Assembly: GCA_002887195.1 (NCBI GenBank)
Contig: PJAB01001193.1
Location: forward strand, 1-16,447
DNA: 16,447 nucleotides
Source of the DNA: Chrysochromulina parva
Taxonomy: Eukaryota; Haptophyta; Prymnesiales; Chrysochromulinaceae
Direction of reading: 5' to 3'
The position numbers were made by a program, and so were the translations under genes. This document shows, piece by piece, positions 7,544 to 16,036 of the stretch. Each line of letters starts with the position of its first letter. The stretch's first letter is position 1. Below the pieces are notes generated by a model. It ran no database searches, was not told where the DNA came from, and worked only from the letters and a program-made list of their open reading frames with translations.

Positions 7544-10500
7544 ATGCGGGCCTTGTGCTGCAACCTGCTTCTCGTTGCCGTCCTGGCTCCGAAGCACTCC
7601 GGCCACGCTGAGTCTCCATCCTTACCTCCTCATCCGCCGCGCCAGCACGGCCGCCACTCGCCGCCTCCGTCTCCGCCACCATCCCAGGACGCCCTCATCT
7701 TCTCAAGTGAGACAGCGAGCGCCGTGCCCCCGACGTTGGCGTCTCCGCCTCCGCCGAGACCGCCTCCGCTGAGATCGCCGTCGCCAAGACAGCCACCGCT
7801 GAGATCGCCACCACCTCCAAGGCCACCGCTGAGATCGCCACCACCTCCACCGCTGAATCCACCACTTGGTTCTCCACCGCCGCCTCCGCCTCCGCCTCCG
7901 CCTCCGCCTCCGCCTCCGCCTCCGCCTCCGCCTCCGCCCTCACCTCCGCCGAAGCTGCCTTTGCCGCCTCCGCCCGTGCCGCCAGAACCGCGACATCCGC
8001 CTCCGCCGTTGCCTGTGGCGTCCCCGCCGCCTCCGCCGGCGCCACAAGCACCGCCGCCTCCACCTCCGCCTGAACAGCCCTCGCCGCCTCCGTCGGCGCC
8101 GCCAGCACCGCCCTCGCCGCCTCCGTCGGCGCCGCCAGCACCGCCCTCGCCGCCTCCGTCGGCGCCGCCAGCACCGCCCTCGCCGCCTCCACCTGAACCG
8201 CCCTCGCCACCTCCACCGCCACCGGTGCTGCAATCACCGCTGCCTCCGTCTCCAACTCCGCCGCCACCAGAGACGCCCTCTCCGTCTCCACCTGAGTCGC
8301 CCTCGCCTCCGTCTCCGGCTCCGCCAGCACCGTCGCCTCTGCCGCCTCCGCCTGCGCCTCCATCACCGTCGCCTCTGCCGCCTCCGCCTGCGCCTCCTTC
8401 ACCGTCGCCTCTGCCACCTCCGCCTGCGCCCCCATCGCCGTCACCGCCCCCGCCTGCGCCTCCATCGCCGTCGCCTCCGCCTCCATCCGAGCCGCCATCG
8501 TCTCCGCCTCCGCCCTCCCCTCCCAATTGCTGGGATAGCTGCGATAGGCATGGCGGCCCCTGCCCCTCCTTTTGTGGCAGCGACGGCGCTTGCTGCCGCC
8601 TCGGCCACGGCGCGGGCCTGTTCGCGTGTGGCTTCGGAAGCATCGGCTGCGCCTCCTACCATTGCTGCACGCGCATGCCTCCGGTGCTGGCGTCACCCAC
8701 GTTGCCGCCTCCCGCACCGCCACCGCCATCCCCGCCGCCATTGCCATCCCCACCGCCATTACCCTCCCCGCCGACATCGCCATCACCGCCGCCGCCATCG
8801 CAATCCCCAGTGGTACAGGCGCCCTTGATCACCACGCCGCTGAGCGCGAGCTCCTTTGTCCCGTATTTCACCTACGCCGGCGCGCTCGCAGTGGCTGGCA
8901 CAGTGTACATTACGACCGAGGGCACCACGCAGACTCTCACGTACACGCTTACAGCCGTTGACCCGGCGTGCGGTGCGGGCTCGGGCGCGGCGGCGAACTC
9001 GTGCGGCATCCACATTCACAGCGGTACTACGTGCACCGAGAACGCCGGCGGCCACTTGTACACGGCCGGCGTGAGCGTGGATCCGTGGGCCACGGTGTCG
9101 TATACGTCGGAAATCTACACGAGCTGGCCTGACGCCACCACGTACTCGACGAGCGGATCGGTGACGATTACGACTGGCGCAACGGCTAGGGAGATCCTTG
9201 GGCATGCGCTCATCGTCCACGCTCACGACGCGTCGCGCATCGCGTGCGCACTCATCGTCGATTCGTCACCCACTCAGACCGCCCCGCTCGCCGCCGCGTC
9301 CGCCGAGCCTCCCGCCGCCGCGCCCGCCGCCTCACCTGCGCCACCTGCCTCATCGCCACCCTCGTCAGTGACGCCCCATGGCGAGTGTTCGGCCGCGGGG
9401 CAGCGGTGCTGGGAGACGCGCTGCTGTGCAGACGAGCGGCACGGCTGCTTCAAGTCGGTCGGCAAGCGGTTTGCGCTCTGCCGGGTGGTTCCTGCAGAGC
9501 CGTGCACAAGCAACGAGCATTGGGAATGCCCCGGGACTTGGGAGCCCGATCAGGCACCCGCTCCGGTGCACCATCTCCGCCCCACTTCTCCGCCCTCCTC
9601 CCCCTCCCTCGAACCGCCGCTGCCGCCGCCACCGCCTGCCGAGTGCCCGAGCTGGTGCCCAGGCTGGCAGTGCGACGGCGCCGAATGGTGTGCTACCGGC
9701 GCCAAGCCCCGGGATTGCGACCCTTGCCCGCCGGCGCCGCCCCCGCTGCCGGTGGAGCCACCCCCATCGCCGCGCCCCATCCTGCCTCGCGTCTCACCTG
9801 AGGAGCTGCTGCACCCGTCGTCGGCCTCATGGCGCCGCGCCGCAGGCCTCGCGATGAGCCTTCGTCGCCTCGACGCCTTCTACTACCGTCTAACGGCCAT
9901 TGTGCCGGCCGGCGAGCGCGCAGGCGCACCGGGAGAGGCACGGGTGGTCTTATCGTCGGGCGGCGCCGCAGGCGGCGTCATCAGCGAGGGGCAGGGCTAC
10001 GGCCTCCTCCTCTCGTCCCTGATGCTCGCAGCGCTCCCCGCGGATCACGAGAGACGCATCGAGCTCACCGAGCGGGCGTACGCCACGTTCCTCGGCTGGC
10101 GAACAATGGGAGAGCGCACGGCGAAGCGCCGGCGGCTTGGCGGGACGTCGTGCCAGGCCGGGCCCTTGTGCGGCGAGGGCGCGAGGGATGGGTTCACGCC
10201 CAACCCGGCGGCCGAGTGCCCGAGCTGGTGCCCCGGCTGGCAGTGCGACGGCGCCGAATGGTGTGCTACCGGCGCCAAGCCCGGGGAGTGCGACCCTTGC
10301 CCCCGGCCAGGCTCTGCCGAGGAGGCGGCGGCCAACGCCGAGCCTATTGGCTTCCCGTGCTTGCCGTCGTGGAAGTTTGACAACCAGGCGATGGGCGAGG
10401 TAGGCACCGGCTCGGCGCCAGACGGCGACGAGGACGCGATCCTCGGCATGATTGTGCTGCTGCTCGCGACGAAGGCGCAGGTACCACGGCCCACGTGGTG

Positions 10501-11923
10501 GCTGCACCTCGCGCGCTGGGCCTATCAGTCGTGCCACTCCTTTCTCGTCCATTCCACCCAGCCGCACCCGACGCGCCTCGCCTCCAACGGCCGGCCCGAG
10601 AGGATCGTCAAGCTAGGTTCCTGCTGGGGGGGATGGGACTGCCTGAACCCATCGTACCTCGCGCCCGCGCACTACCGCGTCTTCCGACTCTTCATGGACT
10701 CGCACGGCGCCGTCGTGGGCAGCGCGGCGAGCGCCGCCCAAAAGGCCGATATATCCTCCGATTGGGAGGCGCTCATTGAGACCTCGTACTCCCTGCTGGA
10801 CGAGGCACAATGCGCGCCCACCGGCCTGGTGCCGAATTGGTGGGTGGCCGCGCACGGTGAGCTGCCGACGGGCGCGGCAGCGCAGGCGCGGGAGCAATGG
10901 CACGACTGGCGCCCGGGCAGCGCATCGTGCTCGGGCAGCGGAACGCCCGCTGCCGAGTTTGGCTCGGAGGCCGGCCGCACGCTATGGCGCGTCGCTCTGG
11001 ATGCGATCTGGTTTGGGAGCGGCGAGGCAGCTCGCTTCTCACGCGCTGTTGGCGCTCATGTGGTGCCCAAGCTCGCACACTACGATGGCGTGGCAGCGAG
11101 CAGCGCGGCGGCGGGCAGCGATGCGGCGGCTAGTGCGTCTGGAGCGGTGGTCACAGCTGGCGCCTTACACGCACACGACGAGCCAAGGCGTATGTCCTTG
11201 GGTACTTGCACTGCGCCGGAGACATGCGAGGGCTTGCGGCTGGAGACGCCATCGAGTTGCGCTGTCACGAGCGTGCATGCCAACTGGACGGGACGTGCCT
11301 TTATGCTGGCGCCCATCGCCGCTGCACTCATGGTGCCCCCTCTTGGAGACGTGCGCGATCCCGGGCGTCAGGCACTGGACGACCAGTCCGCCAGCCTCGA
11401 CATCGCCGCCGTGCTGTTGAGCCAGATGCCCGTCGACGAGTACTACGACGGCGCGTGGGTCGCGCTAGGCACGCTCACGCTGACGGGCACGGTGCATGCC
11501 GCCGCGCCCTTGTTCGCCGCGCTCGACACAACGCCGCCTAAGCCGTGGCTCGCAGTGCTCGAAGCTGCGCTGGAGCCCTCCCGCGCAGCTTCAGAGGAGG
11601 TGCCCCTCGTACGATGGGTGCTGCCCGCTGCGGGCGTGCTCTTTATGCTCGCGTGCCTCGTGTTTCGTCGAGCCACGGGTCCCGGCGGCGGCGTAGTACT
11701 CGACATCGCCAAGAAGCTGCGGCCGGGGCGCGCGGCGGGCGATGAGTACGAGCGGCAGCCACTGAGTGAGACCCAAGGGGTCTGCGATACGAGTAGCATG
11801 GGAGAGAGTGGAGAGAGCGCTGAGCCCGAGTGGGTGATGCATTACGACCGCACGGGCCGCCCGTACTGGAGTGACGGGGTGACTTCGACTTGGAAGAAGC
11901 CCCATTCGTACCGCCCGGTGTGA
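7544..11923 (+). CDS. Secreted or membrane-anchored modular protein: Pro-rich, Cys-rich, SOD-like, GH8 glycosidase, TM, WW
   Basis: An intronless 1459-residue frame. The ATG at 7544 is the first in frame and starts a signal peptide (MRALCCNLLLVAVLAPKHSG). Order: Pro-rich stalk with SPPPP repeats (23-327); 10-Cys module (about 328-377); Pro-rich linker; Cu/Zn-SOD-like domain (about 428-570) with GIHIHSG (His490, His492) and GHALIVHAH (His554, His559); Cys module (about 614-669); six-Cys repeat A (700-730); GH8 domain (about 745-1185). GH8 marks are VISEGQGYG with candidate acid Glu815, PDGDEDA (960-965), NPSYLAP (1035-1041) and GRTLWRVALDAIW. Six-Cys repeat B (891-919) sits inside the GH8 domain. 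A membrane span (about 1359-1376) is followed by a tail with a WW domain (Trp1430, YW 1441-1442, Trp1450, Pro1453). GH8 enzymes cut beta-1,4-glucan, xylan or chitosan. The expected topology is type I, with the catalytic part outside and the WW domain in the cytosol. A role in trimming cell-surface or scale beta-glucan is inference. Confidence 0.88.
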   Translation: MRALCCNLLLVAVLAPKHSGHAESPSLPPHPPRQHGRHSPPPSPPPSQDALIFSSETASAVPPTLASPPPPRPPPLRSPSPRQPPLRSPPPPRPPLRSPPPPPLNPPLGSPPPPPPPPPPPPPPPPPPPPPPSPPPKLPLPPPPVPPEPRHPPPPLPVASPPPPPAPQAPPPPPPPEQPSPPPSAPPAPPSPPPSAPPAPPSPPPSAPPAPPSPPPPEPPSPPPPPPVLQSPLPPSPTPPPPETPSPSPPESPSPPSPAPPAPSPLPPPPAPPSPSPLPPPPAPPSPSPLPPPPAPPSPSPPPPAPPSPSPPPPSEPPSSPPPPSPPNCWDSCDRHGGPCPSFCGSDGACCRLGHGAGLFACGFGSIGCASYHCCTRMPPVLASPTLPPPAPPPPSPPPLPSPPPLPSPPTSPSPPPPSQSPVVQAPLITTPLSASSFVPYFTYAGALAVAGTVYITTEGTTQTLTYTLTAVDPACGAGSGAAANSCGIHIHSGTTCTENAGGHLYTAGVSVDPWATVSYTSEIYTSWPDATTYSTSGSVTITTGATAREILGHALIVHAHDASRIACALIVDSSPTQTAPLAAASAEPPAAAPAASPAPPASSPPSSVTPHGECSAAGQRCWETRCCADERHGCFKSVGKRFALCRVVPAEPCTSNEHWECPGTWEPDQAPAPVHHLRPTSPPSSPSLEPPLPPPPPAECPSWCPGWQCDGAEWCATGAKPRDCDPCPPAPPPLPVEPPPSPRPILPRVSPEELLHPSSASWRRAAGLAMSLRRLDAFYYRLTAIVPAGERAGAPGEARVVLSSGGAAGGVISEGQGYGLLLSSLMLAALPADHERRIELTERAYATFLGWRTMGERTAKRRRLGGTSCQAGPLCGEGARDGFTPNPAAECPSWCPGWQCDGAEWCATGAKPGECDPCPRPGSAEEAAANAEPIGFPCLPSWKFDNQAMGEVGTGSAPDGDEDAILGMIVLLLATKAQVPRPTWWLHLARWAYQSCHSFLVHSTQPHPTRLASNGRPERIVKLGSCWGGWDCLNPSYLAPAHYRVFRLFMDSHGAVVGSAASAAQKADISSDWEALIETSYSLLDEAQCAPTGLVPNWWVAAHGELPTGAAAQAREQWHDWRPGSASCSGSGTPAAEFGSEAGRTLWRVALDAIWFGSGEAARFSRAVGAHVVPKLAHYDGVAASSAAAGSDAAASASGAVVTAGALHAHDEPRRMSLGTCTAPETCEGLRLETPSSCAVTSVHANWTGRAFMLAPIAAALMVPPLGDVRDPGRQALDDQSASLDIAAVLLSQMPVDEYYDGAWVALGTLTLTGTVHAAAPLFAALDTTPPKPWLAVLEAALEPSRAASEEVPLVRWVLPAAGVLFMLACLVFRRATGPGGGVVLDIAKKLRPGRAAGDEYERQPLSETQGVCDTSSMGESGESAEPEWVMHYDRTGRPYWSDGVTSTWKKPHSYRPV
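7875..7936 (+). repeat. (CCGCCT)n hexamer run encoding poly-Pro
   Basis: About ten tandem CCGCCT units giving uninterrupted proline in the stalk of the surface protein. Confidence 0.85.
8078..8176 (+). repeat. 33-bp tandem repeat, three copies
   Basis: Three essentially perfect 33-base units, each encoding PSPPPSAPPAP, in frame in the Pro-rich stalk. Confidence 0.9.
8330..8437 (+). repeat. 36-bp tandem repeat, three copies
   Basis: Three near-identical 36-base units, each encoding PSPSPLPPPPAP, in frame. They are followed by shorter PSPSPPPPAP versions. SP-rich motifs of this kind are typical hydroxyproline O-glycosylation substrates in algal wall glycoproteins. Confidence 0.88.
9641..9729 (+). 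repeat. 89-bp direct repeat copy A (six-Cys module)
   Basis: Encodes a C-x3-C-x4-C-x5-C-x8-C-x2-C module just before the GH8 domain. It differs from copy B at 10214-10302 at only three of 89 positions. Confidence 0.92.
10214..10302 (+). repeat. 89-bp direct repeat copy B (six-Cys module inside GH8)
   Basis: Matches copy A at 86 of 89 bases. It sits in frame between the SEGQGYG and DGDED catalytic motifs of the GH8 domain. The surrounding residues (an RRR-rich stretch upstream, Glu/Ala-rich downstream) look like inserted linker. Confidence 0.92.
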
Positions 11924-12152
11924 GAGACTGCAGTCTGCATGTCATACCAACTACCACATACGTCATAACGTAGCTCGTATAGGGCGTGCGGCGGTGTGCG
12001 CGGGGCCGCCGGGTCTGAAACCTGGAAACGAAAGTGTGAGGCTCTGAGGGCCGGCATTTGATTCGCATGGCATTTCGGTGTACTCGTTCGGACGTCGCGG
12101 TACCTTACAGACGGAGTGAGCTCGAACAGCTTCCTGGCCATTCACATGAATG
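11924..12152. other. Convergent spacer
   Basis: 229 bases between the stop of the GH8 gene (+) and the stop of the Tudor-like gene (-). It must hold both 3' ends. No gene or clear polyadenylation motif was recognised. Confidence 0.5.
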
Positions 12153-14693
12153 TCAAGGAGGAGGAGGCACGACCATCATGCTGAGGAGCGATTTGACAGA
12201 CGTGGACTCGCCGTCGCGCGACAAATCGTAGCCCGTCAACGGCCACCTCACGCTGCCCTCATGGAGGGGTTGCCAGTCGTCGTAGCGCTTGCCGAAGCCC
12301 TTGTAGTGTAGCTTGACATCGACAGAGCCGTCTTCTCCGCGCGCGACGTCGACGATCGTCGCATCGTACCAGATACCCTCGGCCCAGAAGACCTGAACGA
12401 TGGCCCCAATCTTGGCGTCCTCGGCGGAGACGAGCCCGGCCGAGGCCAGTGTAGTTGGCCCGTGGAAGCTCAGCGTCGCCTTCTCAGGAGTCGTCGCGGA
12501 TGCCGGGAATATGGCAACAGCGGGCTCTTTGGCTGTGCCGGAAGCGGAGGAGACGAGGACTTCTGAAGCCTGCCTGACGAGACGCTCGAAGTCGGCCGCA
12601 GGCACTGGCTTAGGAGCCAGCTCTCGGACGAACTTCTCCAGGCCCTCTCCAACCTCTCCCGAGAAGTTGCGGACCGGTTTGGCCACATGCTCGTCCATCC
12701 CCTTGGCAAAGCTCTGGCCAAACTCGTGCACGGGCTCTGTGACGTGCTCCGACACGCCCTTGGCCAGGTTTTGGCTGAATTCCTGTACGGGCTCGGCCAC
12801 GTGTCGTTCGAATGCGACCGGTGCGTTCTCGATGGCCTTTGCAAGACTCTGCCCAAACCCCTGCACCGGCTCCGCGATGCGCTTCTGCCACGCGCTTTGG
12901 ATGCCGGCGAATCCGTCGTGAGCCTTGCCATCGTCCGTGCCGTGCATTGAAGTCGCCATCCTAGGCCGGTCCTCGTCCGCGACCCATCGCAAGGCCTCGT
13001 CGGCTTGCTCTGCCCGGAACGCGATCGCGGGATGGATCGGTGAAAGCTTGAGGAGTAGCGGGATGTAGGCGTTGCCCACAACGCCGCCGACGCTGTGCAG
13101 CACGGCCACGCGGAGCATGAGCCCGGTGCGCTGGAGCTCGAGGGCGTCATCGAGCAACCCCTGAGCGATCGGGGAGAGCTTCTCGATCGAGCGCACCGCG
13201 CGCAAGTCGTGCAACAGTCCATATGGTGTGCGCCTCTGGCGCAGAAACTCGACGACGCGCGCGTAGTCGCGCCGCAGGCCCTCATCTTCCACCGCTTCCA
13301 CCTTGGCCAAGGAGGGCCACCGGATGGCCACAACATACAAGCCCACGGCCTCCGCATACAAGCGAAGGGACGGCAGGCTCCGAGAAACGTTCTCTTTCGC
13401 GGGATCTGGCGGCGGGGCGCGAGGCGGGGCAGCAGGTGGGGCGCCCGGCGGGGCACAGGATGACGACGAAGGGGCCGCAGAACCAGGCGGCAGCCGACTC
13501 GTCGGGCTGATCGTCGGGTGTGCTGCCGAGGTCGATGCAGGAGTCGATGAATACGGTGCGTCAACGGTGGCCGCGGCAACGGTCGCCGGCGGCTCGAGTG
13601 TGGGCTTCCTTTCCCCGCGTGGCGACAGCAGAGATCCGATCGTGGCGCTTGCCTTGCTGGCCAGGCTCTTTTTCTTAGGCTTAGGCTTGGCCGCCGAAGC
13701 CGCGGCGGCGTCGGCGTCGGCGTCAGCGGCGTCGGCGGCAGCGGCAGCGAGGCACTCCTCAGCGCGCTGCTCGAGAGCTGCGAGCACGACGGCCGGGAAC
13801 CCCATGCCCATCGCTGCCGCAGCCATGGCTTCACCGCTCGCCTCCGCCGCCAGGCCACCATCATCATCATCGTGGGATGACCACGTCCATGTCATCGCAC
13901 TTCCGTCCACATCTGCCGCTCCTTCCACATCGCTTTCTTGAGATTCGTCGCGCGTTTCCTCCGAGCCGCCGGGCCCCGCGGACTTCACGGCGGCACCAGA
14001 CCACGAGCCCATCTCCAGCACATTGCTCCGGCCCTCGGCGCTCTTCCGGTGAGCGAGGTACAAGTGCGTGTCCTCTGGCAAAGCTTTCATGCGTGACTCA
14101 GCACGGCGTAGGACCAGGTGCGCGATGGTCTTGCCAACCCAAAGCGGTTTCAAGTTAACCTCCACTTTGACGCTGGAATGGACACGCACCCCGCTCGGTG
14201 CCAGCGGCTCCGCCCACTGGCTGCCGGTGACCACCAGCGCACCGACGAGGCCGTGGGGTTGGAGTACCGTTGTCCTGTTGGTCATCGGCTGCTGCCGAGT
14301 GCAATCGCCGTGTATGGGCCAGGACTGCTTCATGTCGAAGGTGAGCGTTCCATGCCCAACGATCGGTCTGAATGGAAACGGAATCGGATTGACAAGACTA
14401 CTGATCAGATTGTGCCGCTCGATACGCCCATCTGTCGTGAGCCGCGCCGAAACAAGAGTAAACGCCTGCCCCTCTTGTTCTTGGCACCACAGTTCATACG
14501 CCACCTCGTCGCGCAGGGAGGTCCACTCCTCAGGCGAACAATTTGGTATGTCGGTGACACAGTTCATAGACATGGGCGCCCCTGACCGCAGGATCCGCAC
14601 CTCGCTCGCCCGGCACCTGACCCACGCGGCCGGGATTCCGGTGAGTTTCTTTTTGAGCGACGCGCGCTTTCCTGAATAGGAAACGGCATGCAT
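12153..14693 (-). CDS. STAS-like / 19-residue-repeat / Tudor-like protein
   Basis: An 846-residue frame. The first 215 residues are unrecognised. A disordered acidic, Ala- and Pro-rich section with a basic KPKPKKK cluster (about 335-345) follows. Residues about 436-577 (YAEAVGLYVVAIRWP ... PYGLLHDLRAV ... AFRAEQADEALRWVAD) have the spacing and ending of a SpoIIAA/STAS-like fold. Four 19-residue amphipathic repeats with core EPVxEFxQxLAKGxxEHV span about 602-690, the first carrying a 7-residue insertion. Residues about 758-820 (IGAIVQVFWAEGIWYDATIVDV ... YKGFGKRYDDWQPL, split) read as a Tudor-knot or chromo-barrel domain, which in other proteins binds modified histones or nucleic acid. The basic cluster and Tudor-like domain would fit a nuclear role, but none of this is proven. 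The start is uncertain: ATG 14693, or Met40 or Met42 (14576, 14570), or splicing from an upstream exon near 14620. Only 94 bases separate ATG 14693 from the FKBP fragment. Confidence 0.7.
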   Translation of the reverse strand: MHAVSYSGKRASLKKKLTGIPAAWVRCRASEVRILRSGAPMSMNCVTDIPNCSPEEWTSLRDEVAYELWCQEQEGQAFTLVSARLTTDGRIERHNLISSLVNPIPFPFRPIVGHGTLTFDMKQSWPIHGDCTRQQPMTNRTTVLQPHGLVGALVVTGSQWAEPLAPSGVRVHSSVKVEVNLKPLWVGKTIAHLVLRRAESRMKALPEDTHLYLAHRKSAEGRSNVLEMGSWSGAAVKSAGPGGSEETRDESQESDVEGAADVDGSAMTWTWSSHDDDDGGLAAEASGEAMAAAAMGMGFPAVVLAALEQRAEECLAAAAADAADADADAAAASAAKPKPKKKSLASKASATIGSLLSPRGERKPTLEPPATVAAATVDAPYSSTPASTSAAHPTISPTSRLPPGSAAPSSSSCAPPGAPPAAPPRAPPPDPAKENVSRSLPSLRLYAEAVGLYVVAIRWPSLAKVEAVEDEGLRRDYARVVEFLRQRRTPYGLLHDLRAVRSIEKLSPIAQGLLDDALELQRTGLMLRVAVLHSVGGVVGNAYIPLLLKLSPIHPAIAFRAEQADEALRWVADEDRPRMATSMHGTDDGKAHDGFAGIQSAWQKRIAEPVQGFGQSLAKAIENAPVAFERHVAEPVQEFSQNLAKGVSEHVTEPVHEFGQSFAKGMDEHVAKPVRNFSGEVGEGLEKFVRELAPKPVPAADFERLVRQASEVLVSSASGTAKEPAVAIFPASATTPEKATLSFHGPTTLASAGLVSAEDAKIGAIVQVFWAEGIWYDATIVDVARGEDGSVDVKLHYKGFGKRYDDWQPLHEGSVRWPLTGYDLSRDGESTSVKSLLSMMVVPPPP

Positions 14694-14787
14694 CCCGCCG
14701 TTCTTTTCCGCGTACTAGTTGCCGCGTACCGGCCGCTGACATGTGGTTGAGGGGGCTGATTTCCGTTCGATCTATCTTCAATCTCAC

Positions 14788-15043
14788 CGAAGCCACGGCG
14801 CGTCGATGTGCCTGGGGGTGGTGTTGGCGTGATCACATGCGGTGCGTACGTACCGGTAGCCGGATGTTCGGTGCCGGTGCCTGCAGAGAGCTCCTTGTAC
14901 TGGAGGCCGGAGGGCAGCGTGACGACCCCCTCCTTCTCTTTGTTCGCAGCCAGGAATGCGAGGCCAGCCTCGTTCGTAGCGGAGACGTTCGCGATGTAGT
15001 CGCGATGACGATCGCACCGACGAGCAGAAAGAAGAGCCTTCAT
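14788..15043 (-). pseudogene. N-terminal fragment of an FKBP-type peptidyl-prolyl isomerase
   Basis: From an ATG at 15043 on the minus strand the frame contains NEAGLAFLAANKEKEGVVTL followed by PSGLQYKELSAGTGTEHPAT. This is the N-terminal extension and first strand typical of secreted or organellar FKBPs. The active-site half (the CHYxG, DGxxFDSS and GWxEG regions) is missing. Another frame just after gives CDHANTTPRHIDAPW, possibly a frameshifted continuation of the CHYxG region, ending at a donor-like GTGAGA (14787-14782). Near the start, the hydrophobic stretch FFLLVGAIVIA lies one frame away, as if one base was gained and another lost around a signal peptide. No 3' half lies before the next minus-strand gene. 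Decay is the simplest reading. An intact gene with a distant exon is less likely. Confidence 0.6.
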
Positions 15044-15238
15044 CTTGTGCACACACAGTCCTTGTGCCTGTGAAATGCGCGGCTCAAAAACATCGGGGGG
15101 AACTGGGTACCGGCAAGTATGAGGCTGACACCAAACACCGAAGGAGATTGAACTCCCCGCCGCAATGCCCGCGAAACGCGAATTGCGTTTGCAATCCAAC
15201 GGCGCCCATGGCGTGACGAATCGTCGAACCGTGCAGTC

Positions 15239-16036
15239 ATGTGCTTGCGCATCATGACCCAAGCTTCCGGTGAGATCTGTCTTGCAATTGTCCTCACCGT
15301 GAGCGTGAACCGAACGGCTACCAAACAAGTCCCTGACCCACGTCATCCGGCGGAGAAGGACCTTGAGGAACGCAGGCTGTGGTTTGCGAGGAGCCTCCAC
15401 CTCTGGCAGCAGGATCGGGGACAGCGTCAAGCAGTTGTCATCGCGGAAAATCATGACCCGCCGGAGACTTTGAAACCCAATCAGACATACGCCAAGCACT
15501 ATCCAAACTTGGAATTGGTGGCATTTCAGCACAGTACACAGGTGGAGCGGGACGAATGCGGAGAACCGACTGAGTATATGGGCGAGCACGAGCTCATCGC
15601 GCTAAACATGGCACGAAGACGAGCTAAGCGAGTTCAAAACGCAACGCATGTCCTCATGGTCAGTGGCCGCTACTACATCCCCTCCCTTGTGGATGTGCTG
15701 GCCGAGAGGTTGAAAACATCGCACGACATCATCACCATGGCAACGGATGGATTAGGGGGAGGATGCAGTGTCATGGGATGCCGAAACAGCGTGAGCCACC
15801 AATACAAGAAATCTAGAGATGAGAATAAGACGATGTGCGACTTATTGTGGAAGTGCCCCTATTGGAATCACAATTGTGAGAATGCGATGCATTACCGGAT
15901 GCCGAAACTGGCCGATTACAAACAGCGAGCAGTGCTCAATCTTCCATTCCTATTCTCGGCGCGCACGAGATCAGGATCAGGCGGGTACTATCGGGATACT
16001 CCTGATATGCCAGGCACACGCGGAGATGTAGTGTGA
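15239..16036 (+). CDS. GRYYIP-motif protein, possible Golgi glycosyltransferase
   Basis: 265 residues from ATG 15239 to TGA 16036. Residues about 11-23 (GEICLAIVLTVSV) could be an uncleaved signal anchor, giving a type II topology. The core reads VVIAENHD ... GEHELIALNMARRRAKRVQ ... THVLMVSGRYYIP (GRYYIP at 143-148). This is the layout of small algal and viral glycosyltransferase-like proteins in which a (T/S)GRYxIP motif follows a helix that begins with G-E. The C-terminal half is Cys-rich (CSVMGC, CDLLWKCPYW, NCEN), suggesting disulphides and a luminal location. No DxD motif is evident, so activity is uncertain. The start lies 195 bases from, and divergent to, the FKBP fragment. The last 25 residues (SARTRSGSGGYYRDTPDMPG onward) look less conserved and could read through a missed intron. 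Confidence 0.65.
   Translation: MCLRIMTQASGEICLAIVLTVSVNRTATKQVPDPRHPAEKDLEERRLWFARSLHLWQQDRGQRQAVVIAENHDPPETLKPNQTYAKHYPNLELVAFQHSTQVERDECGEPTEYMGEHELIALNMARRRAKRVQNATHVLMVSGRYYIPSLVDVLAERLKTSHDIITMATDGLGGGCSVMGCRNSVSHQYKKSRDENKTMCDLLWKCPYWNHNCENAMHYRMPKLADYKQRAVLNLPFLFSARTRSGSGGYYRDTPDMPGTRGDVV

Noticed and set aside
7630..8643. Long minus-strand open frame (337 residues, Gly/Asp/Ser-rich)
   Set aside because: It is the antisense of the Pro-rich repeat region. Pro codons read backwards as Gly and Arg codons with no stops, so the length is a composition artefact.
12470..13870. 466-residue minus-strand frame overlapping the Tudor-like gene
   Set aside because: Arg/Pro/Ser-rich out-of-frame shadow. 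The 846-residue frame on the same strand carries the repeats and the Tudor-like domain.
14564..15589. 341-residue minus-strand frame as a complete FKBP-containing gene
   Set aside because: Only about 55 residues match FKBP. The upstream part is antisense to the GRYYIP gene, and the downstream part runs through non-coding DNA and the start of the next gene in another frame.
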